From: Streptomyces sp. NBC_01498
GTDB taxonomy: Bacteria > Actinomycetota > Actinomycetes > Streptomycetales > Streptomycetaceae
DNA length: 64,000 nucleotides
Reading direction: 5' to 3'
NCBI RefSeq assembly: GCF_036327775.1
Contig: NZ_CP109598.1
Location: 3,534,001 to 3,598,000 of the forward strand
Each line of letters opens with the position of its first letter. The first letter of the stretch is position 1. The notes below the pieces were generated by a model. The model was given only the letters and a program-made list of their open reading frames with translations. It made no database searches and was not told the DNA's origin. Both the position numbers and the translations under genes were made by a program. Positions 33,516 to 43,233 of the stretch are shown piece by piece.

Positions 33516-34367
33516 ATGAACACCTCTCGTACGAACACGTCTCGTCACGCCGTCCCGTCGCCGTCCACCGGGGGCCGTAACCGCATCGCGCGCCGGGTGG
33601 CGGTCGTCGGCGGCGTCGCCGCGTCCGCCGTGGTGCTGCTCGCCGGTCCCGCTCTCGCGCACGTCGGCGTGCAGCCGGTCGGCGAGGCCGCCAAGGGCGG
33701 GTACGCGACGGTCAACTTCAAGGTGCCGAACGAGCGTGACGACGCGTCGACCGTCAAGCTCGAAGTGAACTTCCCGACCGAGCACCCGCTGGCCTCGGTG
33801 GCCCCGCAGGCGGTGCCCGGATGGAAGATCGTCGTCACCAAGAGCAAGCTCGCCAAGCCGATCGAGCTGCACGGCAAGCAGATCACCGAGGCCGTCTCGA
33901 AGGTCACCTGGACCGCCACCGGAGACGCGAAGATCGCGCCCGGCTACTTCCAGCAGTTCCCGCTCTCCGTCGGCCAGCTTCCCGAGGACGCCGACCAGTT
34001 GGTGTTCAAGACCCTCCAGACGTACGACAACAAGGAGGTCGTGCGCTGGATCGACGCGCCGACCGAGGGCGGCGCGGAGCCCGAGAGCCCGGCGCCGGTG
34101 CTGGCGCTGACGGCCGCCGCCGGGGGCGGCCACGGCGCGGCGGCCGACGACGACGCCGCGGAGGACGACGCCAAGTCCGGTGCCAAGTCCGATGCCGAGG
34201 ACGGTGCCAAGGACGGGGAGCACGCCTCGGCCGCCTCCGCCGACAGCAGCGACGGCACGGCCCGCACCCTGGGCATCGTGGGCATCGTCGTCGGCGCGGC
34301 CGGTGTGGCCTTCGGCGTCCTGGCCGGACGCCGCCGTACCCCGGCCGACAGCACCCCCGCCAGCTGA
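33516..34367 (+). CDS. YcnI-like (DUF1775) copper-associated exported protein
   Basis: 283 aa. A twin-arginine-like basic start (RIARRVAVVGGVAASAVVLLAGPALAHV) is a signal peptide that exposes His at the mature N-terminus (AHVGVQP), as in copper-binding YcnI proteins. The DUF1775 cupredoxin-like domain follows (about 48-185, conserved WTATGD near 145). An acidic linker and one C-terminal membrane helix (TLGIVGIVVGAAGVAFGVLAG) end in RRR, so it is membrane-anchored outside. GGAG is 11 bases before the ATG. First gene of the Sco/PCuAC/CopCD/DtpA set. Confidence 0.87.
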   Translation: MNTSRTNTSRHAVPSPSTGGRNRIARRVAVVGGVAASAVVLLAGPALAHVGVQPVGEAAKGGYATVNFKVPNERDDASTVKLEVNFPTEHPLASVAPQAVPGWKIVVTKSKLAKPIELHGKQITEAVSKVTWTATGDAKIAPGYFQQFPLSVGQLPEDADQLVFKTLQTYDNKEVVRWIDAPTEGGAEPESPAPVLALTAAAGGGHGAAADDDAAEDDAKSGAKSDAEDGAKDGEHASAASADSSDGTARTLGIVGIVVGAAGVAFGVLAGRRRTPADSTPAS

Positions 34368-34434
34368 TCGCCGGGCGCGGGCCCGCCACCGGGCCCGCGC
34401 CCGTACCCGCACTCCACCAATGGGAACTCTCTCC

Positions 34435-35103
34435 ATGCGCAAGAAGACCGTGCTCACCGCCGCCGCACTGACGGCGGTCGCGGCACTGACCCTGTCCGCC
34501 TGCGGAAGCGGCGCCGACGACGGAGACGACGCGTCCAAGCCCGTCGCCGACGTCTCCGTACAGCCGAAGACCCAAGCCGCGACGGTGCTGGACAAGCCCT
34601 TCGAGAAGCCAGACCTCGTCCTGAAGGACACCGAGGGCAGGACGTACGACTTCCGGGAGGAGACCAAGGGCAGGCCGACGCTGATCTACTTCGGCTACAC
34701 GCACTGCCCCGACGTCTGCCCGCTGACGATGAGCAACATCGCCATCGCCCGGAAGGCACTGCCCAAGGCCGACCAGGAAAAGCTCCAGGTCGTCTTCGTC
34801 ACCACCGACCCCGAGCGGGACACCTCCGCCGAGCTGGCCGCGTGGCTGCCCAGCGCGGGCGACCCGTCGTTCGTCGGCCTCACCGGCGACTTCCCGACCA
34901 TCCAGGCCGGTGCCCGGCAACTCGGCATCGGCATCGAACCCGCCACGAAGGAGAAGGACGGCAGCGTCGTCTCCATGCACGGGGCCCAGGTCATCGCGTT
35001 CTCACCGAAGACGGACGGCGGTTACGTCCTGTACGGCGAGGACGCGTCGGTCGAGGACTACACCAAGGACCTGCCGAAACTCATCAAGGGCGAGAAGCCG
35101 TGA
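34435..35103 (+). CDS. sco: Sco-family copper chaperone lipoprotein (SCO1/SenC)
   Basis: 222 aa. A lipoprotein signal ends in the lipobox LSAC (about residue 22). The thioredoxin-fold domain has the copper/redox CxxxC in THCPDVCP and the conserved His in SMHGAQVIAF. In S. lividans the Sco protein of the equivalent cluster delivers Cu for cytochrome c oxidase and for the radical-copper oxidase GlxA. I used ATG 34435 (MRKKTVLT) with GGGA upstream; an ATG five codons earlier is possible. GTGA overlap with the next gene. Confidence 0.92.
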   Translation: MRKKTVLTAAALTAVAALTLSACGSGADDGDDASKPVADVSVQPKTQAATVLDKPFEKPDLVLKDTEGRTYDFREETKGRPTLIYFGYTHCPDVCPLTMSNIAIARKALPKADQEKLQVVFVTTDPERDTSAELAAWLPSAGDPSFVGLTGDFPTIQAGARQLGIGIEPATKEKDGSVVSMHGAQVIAFSPKTDGGYVLYGEDASVEDYTKDLPKLIKGEKP

Positions 35104-35591
35104 AGGGGCGGAGCCTTCCGCGCCGGGGGCTCCCGGCGGCCGGCGCGGCGCTGACGGCGCTCGTGTCGCTGGCCGGGCTCACGGGGCTCGCGGGCTGCTC
35201 GTCGGCGGACGCCTCCGAGGACCGGCCCCGGCTGAAGGTCACCGGTGCCTTCATGCCGCAGCCGGTCGGCGACATGGCGTCCGGCTTCCTGACCGTCACC
35301 AACAGCGGCGGCGCGCCGGACAGGCTCACCTCCGTCACGAGTGACGTCGCCGACGACGTCACCATCCACGAGACCGTGGACCGGCGGATGCGGCAGGTGG
35401 CGTCGTTCGACGTCCCGGCCGACGGCGAGCTGCGTCTGGAGCGCGGCGGCAGCCATCTGATGTTCATGGGCCTGAAGAAGTCGCCCAAGGTGGGCGGACA
35501 GGTCTCCGTGGAACTGCGTTTCGAGAAGACCGGCCCGATCGAGGTCGACCTTCCCGTGAAGGAGCCCACCTACCACCCGACACGGCACTGA
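35100..35591 (+). CDS. ecuC: Extracytoplasmic copper chaperone, PCu(A)C family (ECuC-like)
   Basis: 163 aa lipoprotein with lipobox LAGC. The PCu(A)C domain has the Met/His copper ligands in GAFMPQPVGDMASGF, TIHETV and SHLMFMGLKK. The Streptomyces homologue passes Cu(I) on to Sco. The GTG start overlaps the sco stop by four bases, so synthesis of the two chaperones is coupled. The next gene (CopC-CopD) begins 15 bp after its stop. Confidence 0.9.
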   Translation: MKGRSLPRRGLPAAGAALTALVSLAGLTGLAGCSSADASEDRPRLKVTGAFMPQPVGDMASGFLTVTNSGGAPDRLTSVTSDVADDVTIHETVDRRMRQVASFDVPADGELRLERGGSHLMFMGLKKSPKVGGQVSVELRFEKTGPIEVDLPVKEPTYHPTRH

Positions 35592-35605
35592 GGGACTGAC
35601 TCACC

Positions 35606-37819
35606 ATGACGGCCACCGCCCCCCGCATCCGGCACCCACGGCACATACAGCTCGTGCGCCTCGTACGGCCCGTTCCGTTCGTACGGCTCGTTCAGCTCGT
35701 ACGGCCGGCACGTCTGCTGCTCGTCGCGGCCGTGCTCGCCTGCGGCCTCCTCGGCGCGTTCTCCGGTACGGCGTCGGCGCACGCCGCGCTGACCGACAGC
35801 GACCCGAGGGACGGGGCGGTGGTCGACGTCGCTCCACGGGACGTCACCCTCACCTTCTCCGAACAGATCGCCATGGGCGACGACTCCATCCGGGTCCTCG
35901 ACCCCACCAGCAAGCGTGTGGACGTCGCGAAGATGCGCGACCTGAGCCAGGGCGGCACGGTCCGCTACGCCGTCGACCTGAAGCCCGGACTGGTGGACGG
36001 CACGTACACCGTCGCCTGGCAGGCGGTCTCCGCCGACAGCCACCCGGTCTCGGGCGCGTTCACCTTCTCCGTCGGGGCGCCGTCGCAGACCAAGGCCACC
36101 GTGCCCGAGCAGGAGGCCGGGGGCGGACTCGTCGGCGTGCTGTACGACGCGGTGCGCTACCTCTCGTACGCCGGGTTCGTGCTGCTCGTCGGCGGGGCGG
36201 CGTTCGTCCTCGCCTGCTGGCAGCGCGGCTCGACCGTACGGCCGCTGCAACGGCTCGTCGTCGGCGGCTGGGTCACCCTGACGGCGGCGACACTCGTCCT
36301 CCTCCTACTGAGGACGCCGTACACCGGGTCCGGCAAGCTCGCCGACGCGTTCGACCTCGCCGGGCTGGCGGCCGTGCTGGACACCAAGACGGGCGCGGCG
36401 CTCATGTCCCGGCTGCTGCTGCTCGGCGCGGCGGCGCTCTTCATCGCGGTGCTGTTCGGCGCGTACGCGAAGCGCGTCGCTGAGACAGGGCCGGAGACCG
36501 GGCCGGAGACCGGGCCGGAAGCGGAATACCAAACGGAATCCGGAACAACGGAATCCGGGACGGATGCCGGGTCGGATGCCGGGACTGACGCGGGGGCCGA
36601 TGCCGGGAGGGGCACCGGGGCGGAAGCCCGGGTGCGGGCTCCGGCGGACGCTCCCGGGCTCCCCGCGAGCGGCGGCGCCGACGCCAGGCGCGCGCGGGCG
36701 GACCTGACGTTCGGGCTGAGCCTGGGCGGCACCGTCGTCGCCGCCGGTATCGCCGGCACGTGGGCGCTGTCCGAGCACGCCTCGACCGGTGTCCAGACCG
36801 GACTCGCCATGCCTGTCGACGTCCTGCACCTGCTGGCCGTGGCCGCCTGGCTCGGCGGCCTCGTGTCGCTGCTGGTCGCCCTCCGCCGGGTGCCGGACAT
36901 CGAAGCCGCCGCCGTACGGCGCTTCTCGCGGATCGCCTTCGTCAGCGTCGTGGTCCTGGCCGTGACGGGCGTCTACCAGTCGTGGCGGCAGCTCGGCTCC
37001 TGGTCGGCGCTGACCGACACGTCGTACGGGCAGCTGCTGCTGGTCAAGGTCGCGCTGATCGGCGTGCTGCTGGGCGCCGCCTCGTTCTCACGGCGCTGGA
37101 CGGGGCTGCTGGCCGAGCCGGCGAAAGCCGGGACGCGGGCCGCCGGCGAAACGGACGCCGGAGACGAGAACGAAGCAGAAACGGAATCCGAAACGGAGCC
37201 CGAGGTCGCCAGGGACGGGGCCGACGACGGCGCGCCCGGCGCGGAGCGTGCCGTCCAACTCGCCCGGCAGCGGACCGCGTTGGCCACGGCCCGCAAGAAG
37301 CGCGCCAGAGAGGCCGACACCGAGCGGTCCGGGCTGCGCCGTTCCGTACTGGCCGAGGCGTGCGTCGCCGTCGTGGTGCTCGCCGTCACGACCGCGCTGA
37401 CGGGCACCGAGCCGGGCCGCGCCCAGGAGCAGGAGATCGGCCGCGCGGGCGCCGAGGCCGCCGCGCCCGCCCCCGCCCAACCCGTGAACTTCACCGAGCC
37501 GTTCGACACCGGCGGCGTCAACGGCAAGGGCACCCTGCGGCTGACCCTCGACCCGGCCCGCCCCGGTACCAACCTCATGCACGTCTGGATCGACAGCCCG
37601 GACGGCAAGCCGATGGACGTGCCCGAGGTGAAGGTCGCGTACACCCTCAGGGCGGAGAAGATCGGGCCGCTGCCTGTCCAGCCGGAGCGCGTCGCACCGG
37701 GACACTGGACCGCGGAGCGGGTTCAGATCCCGATGCCCGGTGACTGGTACCTCCAGGTGACCGTACGCACCTCCGACATCGACCAGACGACCGTCGAGAA
37801 GAACATGAAGATCGGCTGA
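35606..37819 (+). CDS. copCD: CopC-CopD fusion copper transport protein
   Basis: 737 aa (YcnJ-type). A signal sequence (VRPARLLLVAAVLACGLLGAF) ends before the CopC domain, which begins with His (SAHAALTDSDPRDGAVV; later SADSHPVSGAFTFSVG). The CopD membrane domain has about eight helices from residue 170 onward. A C-terminal YtkA-like domain covers about 625-735. Two hydrophilic linkers interrupt it: about 291-355 (repeats of GPETGPET and GTDAGSDAG) and about 505-570 (Glu/Asp/Arg-rich). It presumably takes Cu across the membrane for the extracellular chaperones. dtpA starts 3 bp after its stop. Confidence 0.9.
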   Translation: MTATAPRIRHPRHIQLVRLVRPVPFVRLVQLVRPARLLLVAAVLACGLLGAFSGTASAHAALTDSDPRDGAVVDVAPRDVTLTFSEQIAMGDDSIRVLDPTSKRVDVAKMRDLSQGGTVRYAVDLKPGLVDGTYTVAWQAVSADSHPVSGAFTFSVGAPSQTKATVPEQEAGGGLVGVLYDAVRYLSYAGFVLLVGGAAFVLACWQRGSTVRPLQRLVVGGWVTLTAATLVLLLLRTPYTGSGKLADAFDLAGLAAVLDTKTGAALMSRLLLLGAAALFIAVLFGAYAKRVAETGPETGPETGPEAEYQTESGTTESGTDAGSDAGTDAGADAGRGTGAEARVRAPADAPGLPASGGADARRARADLTFGLSLGGTVVAAGIAGTWALSEHASTGVQTGLAMPVDVLHLLAVAAWLGGLVSLLVALRRVPDIEAAAVRRFSRIAFVSVVVLAVTGVYQSWRQLGSWSALTDTSYGQLLLVKVALIGVLLGAASFSRRWTGLLAEPAKAGTRAAGETDAGDENEAETESETEPEVARDGADDGAPGAERAVQLARQRTALATARKKRAREADTERSGLRRSVLAEACVAVVVLAVTTALTGTEPGRAQEQEIGRAGAEAAAPAPAQPVNFTEPFDTGGVNGKGTLRLTLDPARPGTNLMHVWIDSPDGKPMDVPEVKVAYTLRAEKIGPLPVQPERVAPGHWTAERVQIPMPGDWYLQVTVRTSDIDQTTVEKNMKIG

Positions 37820-37822
37820 CCC

Positions 37823-39247
37823 GTGAGCGACACCCGCGCCTCCCGCGACCGCGAGACGTCCAGTGACCGTGAGCGGTCCGGCGACCGTGAGCCTTCGAGC
37901 GACCGCGGGGCTTCGAGCGACCGCGAGACTGTGAGCGACCGCGAGACTTCCCGTGGCCGTGAGGCGAACGGCACGCGCGCGACGGTCTCCCCGGCGGACC
38001 CCGCCGACGCGGCTCCCGCGCTCTCCCGGCGGCGGCTGATCGGAACGGCCGGCGCGGCAGGCGCGGCAGGTCTTGTCGCCGGAGCCGTCGGCGGGGGCGC
38101 CGCGTACGCCGCCACCCGCCCCGCCGCGCCGACCGCGCTCACCGCCGTCGGCGCGGCCACCGTCGCCTTCCTCGGCGCCCATCAGGCCGGCATCACCTCC
38201 CCGATGCAGGCCCGGGGCCATCTGGTGGCCCTCGACCTCGTGCCGGGCGCGGGACGCCGGGAGGCCGCCGCCCTGCTGCGCCGCTGGTCGGAGACCGCGC
38301 GGCGGCTCATGGCGGGCGAACCGGCCGGGGAGCGCGACACGGGCGTCGCGCTGGACGCGGGGCCCTCGGCGCTGACCGTCACCTTCGGTTTCGGCCGTAC
38401 CTTCTTCGACCGTACGAAGCTGGCCGACCGCCGCCCGTCGGCGCTCGACCCGTTGCCGGCCTTCTCGTCGGACCGGCTCGACGCACGCCGCGGCGAAGGC
38501 GATCTGTGGGTGCAGATCGGTGCCGACGACGCCCTCGTCGCCTTCCACGCGCTGCGCGCCCTTCTTAAAGAGGCGGGCGACGCGGCGCACGTGCGGTGGC
38601 AGATGAACGGCTTCAACCGTTCGCCCGGCGCCACCGCCCGTCCCATGACGGCCCGCAATCTGATGGGCCAGGTCGACGGCACCAACAACCCCGGGCCGGA
38701 GGAGCCCGACTTCGAGCGGCGGATCTTCGTCCCGGCATCGCCGCCGGCCGGAACACCCGACTGGATGGCGGGCGGTTCGTACGCCGTCGTCCGCCGGATC
38801 CGGATGCTGCTCGACGACTGGGAGGCCCTGTCGGCCGACCGCCAGGAGGCGGTCATCGGCCGTCGCAAGTCCGACGGCGCCCCGCTCACCGGCGGCACCG
38901 AGACCACCGCCCCGGATCTCGACAGGGCCGGTCCGGACGGCAGGCTCGTCATCGCGGACAACGCGCACGCCCGGATCTCGGCGCCGGAGCAGAACGGCGG
39001 GGCGGCGATGCTGCGCCGCCCGTTCTCCTTCCACGACGGGATCGCCCCGGACGGCACCCCCGACGCGGGCCTGCTGTTCATCTGCTGGCAGGCCGATCCG
39101 CTGAAGGGCTTCGTACCCGTGCAGCGCAAGCTCGACCGGGGCGACGCGCTGTCGCCGTTCGTCCGGCACGAGGCGAGCGGGCTGTACGCGGTGCCGGGCG
39201 GGCCGCGCGAGGGCGAGTACGTGGGCCAGCGGCTGCTGGAGTCCTGA
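37823..39247 (+). CDS. dtpA: Tat-exported DyP-type peroxidase
   Basis: 474 aa. The Tat motif SRRRLIG is at residues 68-74, followed by a hydrophobic Ala/Gly segment and AYA. The DyP domain has the GxxDG signature in GQVDGTNNP (about 282) and the proximal heme His in NAHARIS (about 380). The pre-Tat N-terminus is 67 residues of DR/SSDRET-type repeats, longer than usual. In S. lividans the corresponding DtpA is needed with Sco and the copper chaperone for GlxA maturation and aerial growth. Position and coupling support that assignment here. Confidence 0.92.
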   Translation: MSDTRASRDRETSSDRERSGDREPSSDRGASSDRETVSDRETSRGREANGTRATVSPADPADAAPALSRRRLIGTAGAAGAAGLVAGAVGGGAAYAATRPAAPTALTAVGAATVAFLGAHQAGITSPMQARGHLVALDLVPGAGRREAAALLRRWSETARRLMAGEPAGERDTGVALDAGPSALTVTFGFGRTFFDRTKLADRRPSALDPLPAFSSDRLDARRGEGDLWVQIGADDALVAFHALRALLKEAGDAAHVRWQMNGFNRSPGATARPMTARNLMGQVDGTNNPGPEEPDFERRIFVPASPPAGTPDWMAGGSYAVVRRIRMLLDDWEALSADRQEAVIGRRKSDGAPLTGGTETTAPDLDRAGPDGRLVIADNAHARISAPEQNGGAAMLRRPFSFHDGIAPDGTPDAGLLFICWQADPLKGFVPVQRKLDRGDALSPFVRHEASGLYAVPGGPREGEYVGQRLLES

Positions 39248-39468
39248 GGGCCGGTACGCGCGCGTACGGCCGGGCCCGCGCGTACGAACCGAGGCGCCTT
39301 CGTACGGAAGGCCGCTCGCGCCCGTGCGGGAGGCCGAGCCGACGCGTACGAGAGCGGTCGGCCCGGACACGTCACGCCCGCACCGCCCGCGTCCCTGCCG
39401 TCCGCCCGTACGACACACGCCGCACCGCCCGCGTCCCCGCCGTCCGCCGATCGGACTAAAGTGACCAC

Positions 39469-40404
39469 ATGTCGGCCACGCGCTATACGTACCTCGGCCC
39501 CGAGGGCACCTTCACCGAAGCCGCCCTCCGCACCCTTCCGGAAGCCGCCACCCGGGAACTGATCCCGATGGTCTCGGTCCCCGCGGCTCTCGACGCCGTA
39601 CGGCACGGGGACGCCGCCGCGGCCCTCGTACCGATCGAGAACTCGGTTGAGGGCGGTGTCACCGCGACCGTCGACGAACTCGCCTCGGGCGAGCCGCTGA
39701 TGATCTACCGCGAGGTGGTGCTGCCGATCGCCTTCGCGCTTCTCGTGAGGCCCGGCACGTCGCTGTCGGACATCAAGACGGTCACCGGGCACCCGGTGGC
39801 GCAGCCGCAGGTGCGCAACTGGCTGCGGGCGAACCTCCCGAACGCGCTGTGGGAGTCGGCCGCCTCGAACGCGGACGGCGCGCGTCTGGTCCAGGAAGGC
39901 CGGTTCGACGGCGCGTTCGCGGGTGAGTTCGCGGCGGCGACGTACGGGCTCGAAGCCCTGGTGACCGACATCCACGACGCCGAGAACGCGGAGACGCGCT
40001 TCGTCCTGGTTGGCAGGCCCGCGCGGCCGTCGGCGCCCACCGGCGCGGACAAGACATCGGTGGTGGTCTGGCTCGGGGAGGACCAGCCGGGCGCGCTGCT
40101 CGAACTGCTGACGGAGTTCGCCGTGCGCGGGGTCAACCTGATGCTCATCCAGTCGCGGCCGACCGGCGCGGGCATCGGTAACTACTGCTTCGCCGTGGAC
40201 GCCGAGGGGCACATCGCGGACCGGCGCGTGGGTGAGGCGCTGATGGGGCTGAAGCGGATCAGTCCGAAGGTGCGGTTCCTGGGGTCGTACCCGAGGGCGG
40301 GTGTGGCGTCGGGGGACGTACGGGGGCCGCGCCCGGGGACGTCGGACGCGGCGTTCATGGACGCCGCCGACTGGCTGGCCCGCAGCCAGGACGGCCGGAT
40401 CTGA
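39469..40404 (+). CDS. pheA: Prephenate dehydratase
   Basis: 311 aa. The PDT domain covers about 4-185 (YTYLGPEGTFTEAALRTL at the start, ENSVEGGVTATVDEL, NAETRFVLV with the catalytic Thr-Arg-Phe). A C-terminal ACT domain (about 195-280, DQPGALLELLTEFAVRGVNLMLIQSRP) provides feedback control by phenylalanine. It converts prephenate to phenylpyruvate. Monofunctional, without chorismate mutase, as in other actinobacteria. It lies between dtpA and the serS leader, 221 bp after dtpA, and has its own promoter region. Confidence 0.93.
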   Translation: MSATRYTYLGPEGTFTEAALRTLPEAATRELIPMVSVPAALDAVRHGDAAAALVPIENSVEGGVTATVDELASGEPLMIYREVVLPIAFALLVRPGTSLSDIKTVTGHPVAQPQVRNWLRANLPNALWESAASNADGARLVQEGRFDGAFAGEFAAATYGLEALVTDIHDAENAETRFVLVGRPARPSAPTGADKTSVVVWLGEDQPGALLELLTEFAVRGVNLMLIQSRPTGAGIGNYCFAVDAEGHIADRRVGEALMGLKRISPKVRFLGSYPRAGVASGDVRGPRPGTSDAAFMDAADWLARSQDGRI

Positions 40405-41095
40405 GCCGACGGGAGAGCCGGACGGCGGGACGGCGGGGCCCTTGCGCCGCTCACCCGCCGTTCGCCCCACCGCTCACCCCACCGTTCGCCCACCGCTCGT
40501 TCCGCCGCTCACCCGCCGTTCGCCCCACCGCTCACCGCCGGCCCGCGTCGTCCCTCCGTCCACTGTCCCCAGAGTTATCCACAGGCTCATCGCCTCCCCT
40601 GGGGACAAGTCGACAGTCGCGGCCGACATGGTCGACAAATCGCCTCAGTCGCCACACTTCCGTCCACAGGGCGCGATGTGACCCGCGTCATCCCCCTGTC
40701 ATCTCCATTCCATCGACCAACTCGTTGGAGGGATGAAGTCCCACCCGAATGAGTGTGTGAAACGGGTTTAAGTAGGGAATCCTCCCGCCCCCATCTGGGG
40801 CTTCACCGCGAGGTCGTCCACGATCCACAGATTCCCCACACAGCCTGTGGATAACTTTTCGGAGCGGCCCGCCTCTGTGGACAACGCCGCCTCAAATGCC
40901 GCGCGCCACAAGGGATATGAGTCAACCCAGCATCACAGTCACCTCATTCCGGGGAATTGACCGCCCGCCATTGACGCGAGACCGCCTCGCTTTTCACGCT
41001 TTTCCCACTCTCCCCAATTGCCGCAATTCAGGCAAAGCGGTACGCGAAGAAATTGGGGGTGGGGCGGTGGAACCCCGCACCGGTAGCCTGGTGCG
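40405..41095. other. 691-bp intergenic region upstream of serS: repeats and DnaA boxes
   Basis: Identical ~33-bp blocks containing GCTCACCCGCCGTTCGCC occur at about 40446 and 40503, within a run of related CCGCTCACC units. From 40560 to 40890 the sequence becomes richer in A+T and carries DnaA-type boxes, listed separately. CCAACTCGTTGG near 40720 is a perfect palindrome. I see no coding frame. Confidence 0.6.
40575..40884. promoter_or_regulatory. DnaA-box cluster upstream of serS
   Basis: TTATCCACA at 40575-40583 (plus), and TGTGGATAA at 40846-40854 and TGTGGACAA at 40876-40884 (both minus orientation, the latter being the Streptomyces consensus TTGTCCACA). Near matches GATCCACAG and TTCCCCACA lie at about 40822-40840. 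The last two strong boxes start 30 bp apart. Confidence 0.65.
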
Positions 41096-41098
41096 GTG
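41083..41098 (+). promoter_or_regulatory. Likely leaderless promoter of serS
   Basis: TAGCCT at 41083-41088 has the position of a -10 element eight bases before the GTG start codon. No Shine-Dalgarno-like sequence fits between, so the transcript would begin at or next to the start codon. The -35 is not clear. Confidence 0.45.
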
Positions 41099-42397
41099 AT
41101 TGACCTTCGCCTGCTCCGAGACGACCCCGACCGTGTCCGCGCCTCGCAGCGCGCCCGTGGAGAGGACGTCGCCGTCGTCGACGCCCTGCTCTCCGCCGAC
41201 GAGCGGCGCAGGGCGTCCGGCGTCCGCTTCGACGAGCTCCGTTCCGAACAGAAGACGCTCGGCAAGCTCGTGCCCCGGGCCACCGGCGACGAGAAGACCG
41301 AACTGCTCGCCCGTACGCGGGAGCTGGCGGCGGCGGTGAAGGCCGCCGACGCGGCCCAGCACGAGGCCGACGAGGAGGCCAAGCGGCTGCTCCTGCGGCT
41401 GGGGAACATCGTTCACCCGGACGTGCCCGTGGGCGGCGAGGAGGACTTCGTCGTCCTGGAGACCATCGGCACCCCGCGCGACTTCGCCGCCGAGGGCTTC
41501 GAGCCCAAGGACCACCTCGAACTCGGCGAGGCGCTCGGCGCCATCGACATGGAACGCGGCGCGAAGGTCTCCGGCTCCCGCTTCTACTACCTGACGGGCG
41601 TCGGCGCCCTGCTCGAACTCGCCCTGGTGAACGCGGCGATCGCGCAGGCCACCGAGGCCGGCTTCGTCCCGATGCTGACCCCCGCGCTCGTGCGCCCGCG
41701 CGCGATGGAGGGCACCGGCTTCCTCGGCCAGGCCGCCGAGAACGTGTACCACCTGGAGAAGGACGACTACTACCTGGTCGGTACGTCGGAGGTGCCGCTC
41801 GCCGCGTACCACATGGACGAGATCATCGACGCCGACAAGCTGCCGCTGCGGTACGCGGGCTTCTCGCCCTGCTTCCGGCGGGAGGCGGGCACGTACGGCA
41901 AGGACACCCGTGGGATCTTCCGGGTCCACCAGTTCGACAAGGTCGAGATGTTCTCGTACGTCGCGCCGGACGACGCCGAGGCCGAGCACCAGCGGCTCCT
42001 GGAGTGGGAGAAGCAGTGGCTGAGCGGTCTGGGGCTGCCCTTCCAGGTGATCGACGTGGCCACGGGTGACCTGGGCGCCTCGGCGTCGCGCAAGTTCGAC
42101 TGCGAGGCGTGGATCCCGACGCAAGGCAAGTACCGCGAGCTGACGTCCGCCTCCAACTGCGACGGTTTCCAGGCCCGCAGGCTCTCCGTACGGATGCGCG
42201 CGACCACCGACGGCAAGCCGCAGGTCAAGCCTCTCGCGACGCTGAACGGCACGCTCTGCGCCGTACCGCGCACGATCGTGGCGCTGCTGGAGAACCACCA
42301 GCGGGCCGACGGCTCGGTGTGGGTGCCCGAGGTGCTCCGGCCGTATCTGGGCGGGCGCGAGACGCTGGAACCGATCGCCGCCAAGACCGCCAAGTGA
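41096..42397 (+). CDS. serS: Seryl-tRNA synthetase
   Basis: 433 aa. The N-terminal tRNA-binding coiled coil (about 30-105; [39 protein letters not shown]) precedes the class II core. Motif 2 is [21 protein letters not shown], with the serine-site residues in [13 protein letters not shown] and, in motif 3, a terminal Arg in [13 protein letters not shown]. Normal length for the family. The GTG at 41096 is the only start that keeps the family N-terminus ([12 protein letters not shown]). The stop overlaps the next gene's GTG. Confidence 0.95.
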   Translation: MIDLRLLRDDPDRVRASQRARGEDVAVVDALLSADERRRASGVRFDELRSEQKTLGKLVPRATGDEKTELLARTRELAAAVKAADAAQHEADEEAKRLLLRLGNIVHPDVPVGGEEDFVVLETIGTPRDFAAEGFEPKDHLELGEALGAIDMERGAKVSGSRFYYLTGVGALLELALVNAAIAQATEAGFVPMLTPALVRPRAMEGTGFLGQAAENVYHLEKDDYYLVGTSEVPLAAYHMDEIIDADKLPLRYAGFSPCFRREAGTYGKDTRGIFRVHQFDKVEMFSYVAPDDAEAEHQRLLEWEKQWLSGLGLPFQVIDVATGDLGASASRKFDCEAWIPTQGKYRELTSASNCDGFQARRLSVRMRATTDGKPQVKPLATLNGTLCAVPRTIVALLENHQRADGSVWVPEVLRPYLGGRETLEPIAAKTAK

Positions 42398-43233
42398 GTT
42401 CCGGGGACCGCCCGGCGGGCTCCGGCACCGCCTTCCCGTACCGGCTGGTCGCGACCGACCTCGACGGCACGCTGCTGCGCGAGGACCACACGGTCTCCGC
42501 GCGGACACGGGACGCGCTCGCCGCCGCCACGGCGGCGGGCGCGGCGCACATCGTCGTCACCGGGCGGGCCGTGCCGTGGACGCGGAGCATCCTCGACGAT
42601 CTCGGGTACGAGGGACTGGCCGTCTGCGGCCAGGGTGCGCAGGTTTATCACGCCGGTGAGCACAGACTGCTGACGTCGGTGACGCTGGACCGGCAGGTGG
42701 CCGCCCTCGCGCTGGCGAAGATAGAGGCGCAGACGGGCCCCCTCGCGCTGGGCGTGAGCCGGGACGGTCTCGACGGTGACGTGCTCCTCGGGCCCGGCTA
42801 CCGGCCGGGAGGCGGCCGGCTGCCCGCCGTCTTCCCGGACGACGCCGCCGACCTGTGGACCGAACCGATCAACAAGGTCTACCTCCAGCATCCGGAGCTG
42901 AGCGACGACGCGCTGGCGCGGGTCGCGGAGGAGACGGCCGGCGGGCTGGTCGCCGTGGTGATGGCGGGCCCCGGGATCGTGGAACTCCTGCCGCTGGGGC
43001 TGAGCAAGGCGACGGGGCTCTCGCTGGCCGCGCGCCGGCTCGGGGTGGCGGGGGCGGACACGATCGCGTTCGGCGACATGCCGAACGACATACCGATGTT
43101 CGGCTGGGCGGGGCACGGTGTCGCGATGGCCAACGCGCACGGGACGCTGAAGGCCGTGGCGGACGAGGTGACCGCGTCGAACGACGACGACGGCATCGCG
43201 GTGGTGCTGGAGCGGCTGCTTCGGCAGTCCTGA
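42394..43233 (+). CDS. HAD-superfamily hydrolase (Cof/YidA type)
   Basis: 279 aa. Motif I is [13 protein letters not shown] (nucleophile and acid/base Asp), motif II VVTGR, motif III the Lys in LGLSKATGL, and motif [13 protein letters not shown]. The C2B-type cap is in the middle. These enzymes dephosphorylate sugar phosphates or other small molecules; the substrate is unknown. GTGA overlap with serS means translational coupling, a conserved pairing in Streptomyces. A related paralogue lies at 55075. Confidence 0.9.
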   Translation: MSSGDRPAGSGTAFPYRLVATDLDGTLLREDHTVSARTRDALAAATAAGAAHIVVTGRAVPWTRSILDDLGYEGLAVCGQGAQVYHAGEHRLLTSVTLDRQVAALALAKIEAQTGPLALGVSRDGLDGDVLLGPGYRPGGGRLPAVFPDDAADLWTEPINKVYLQHPELSDDALARVAEETAGGLVAVVMAGPGIVELLPLGLSKATGLSLAARRLGVAGADTIAFGDMPNDIPMFGWAGHGVAMANAHGTLKAVADEVTASNDDDGIAVVLERLLRQS

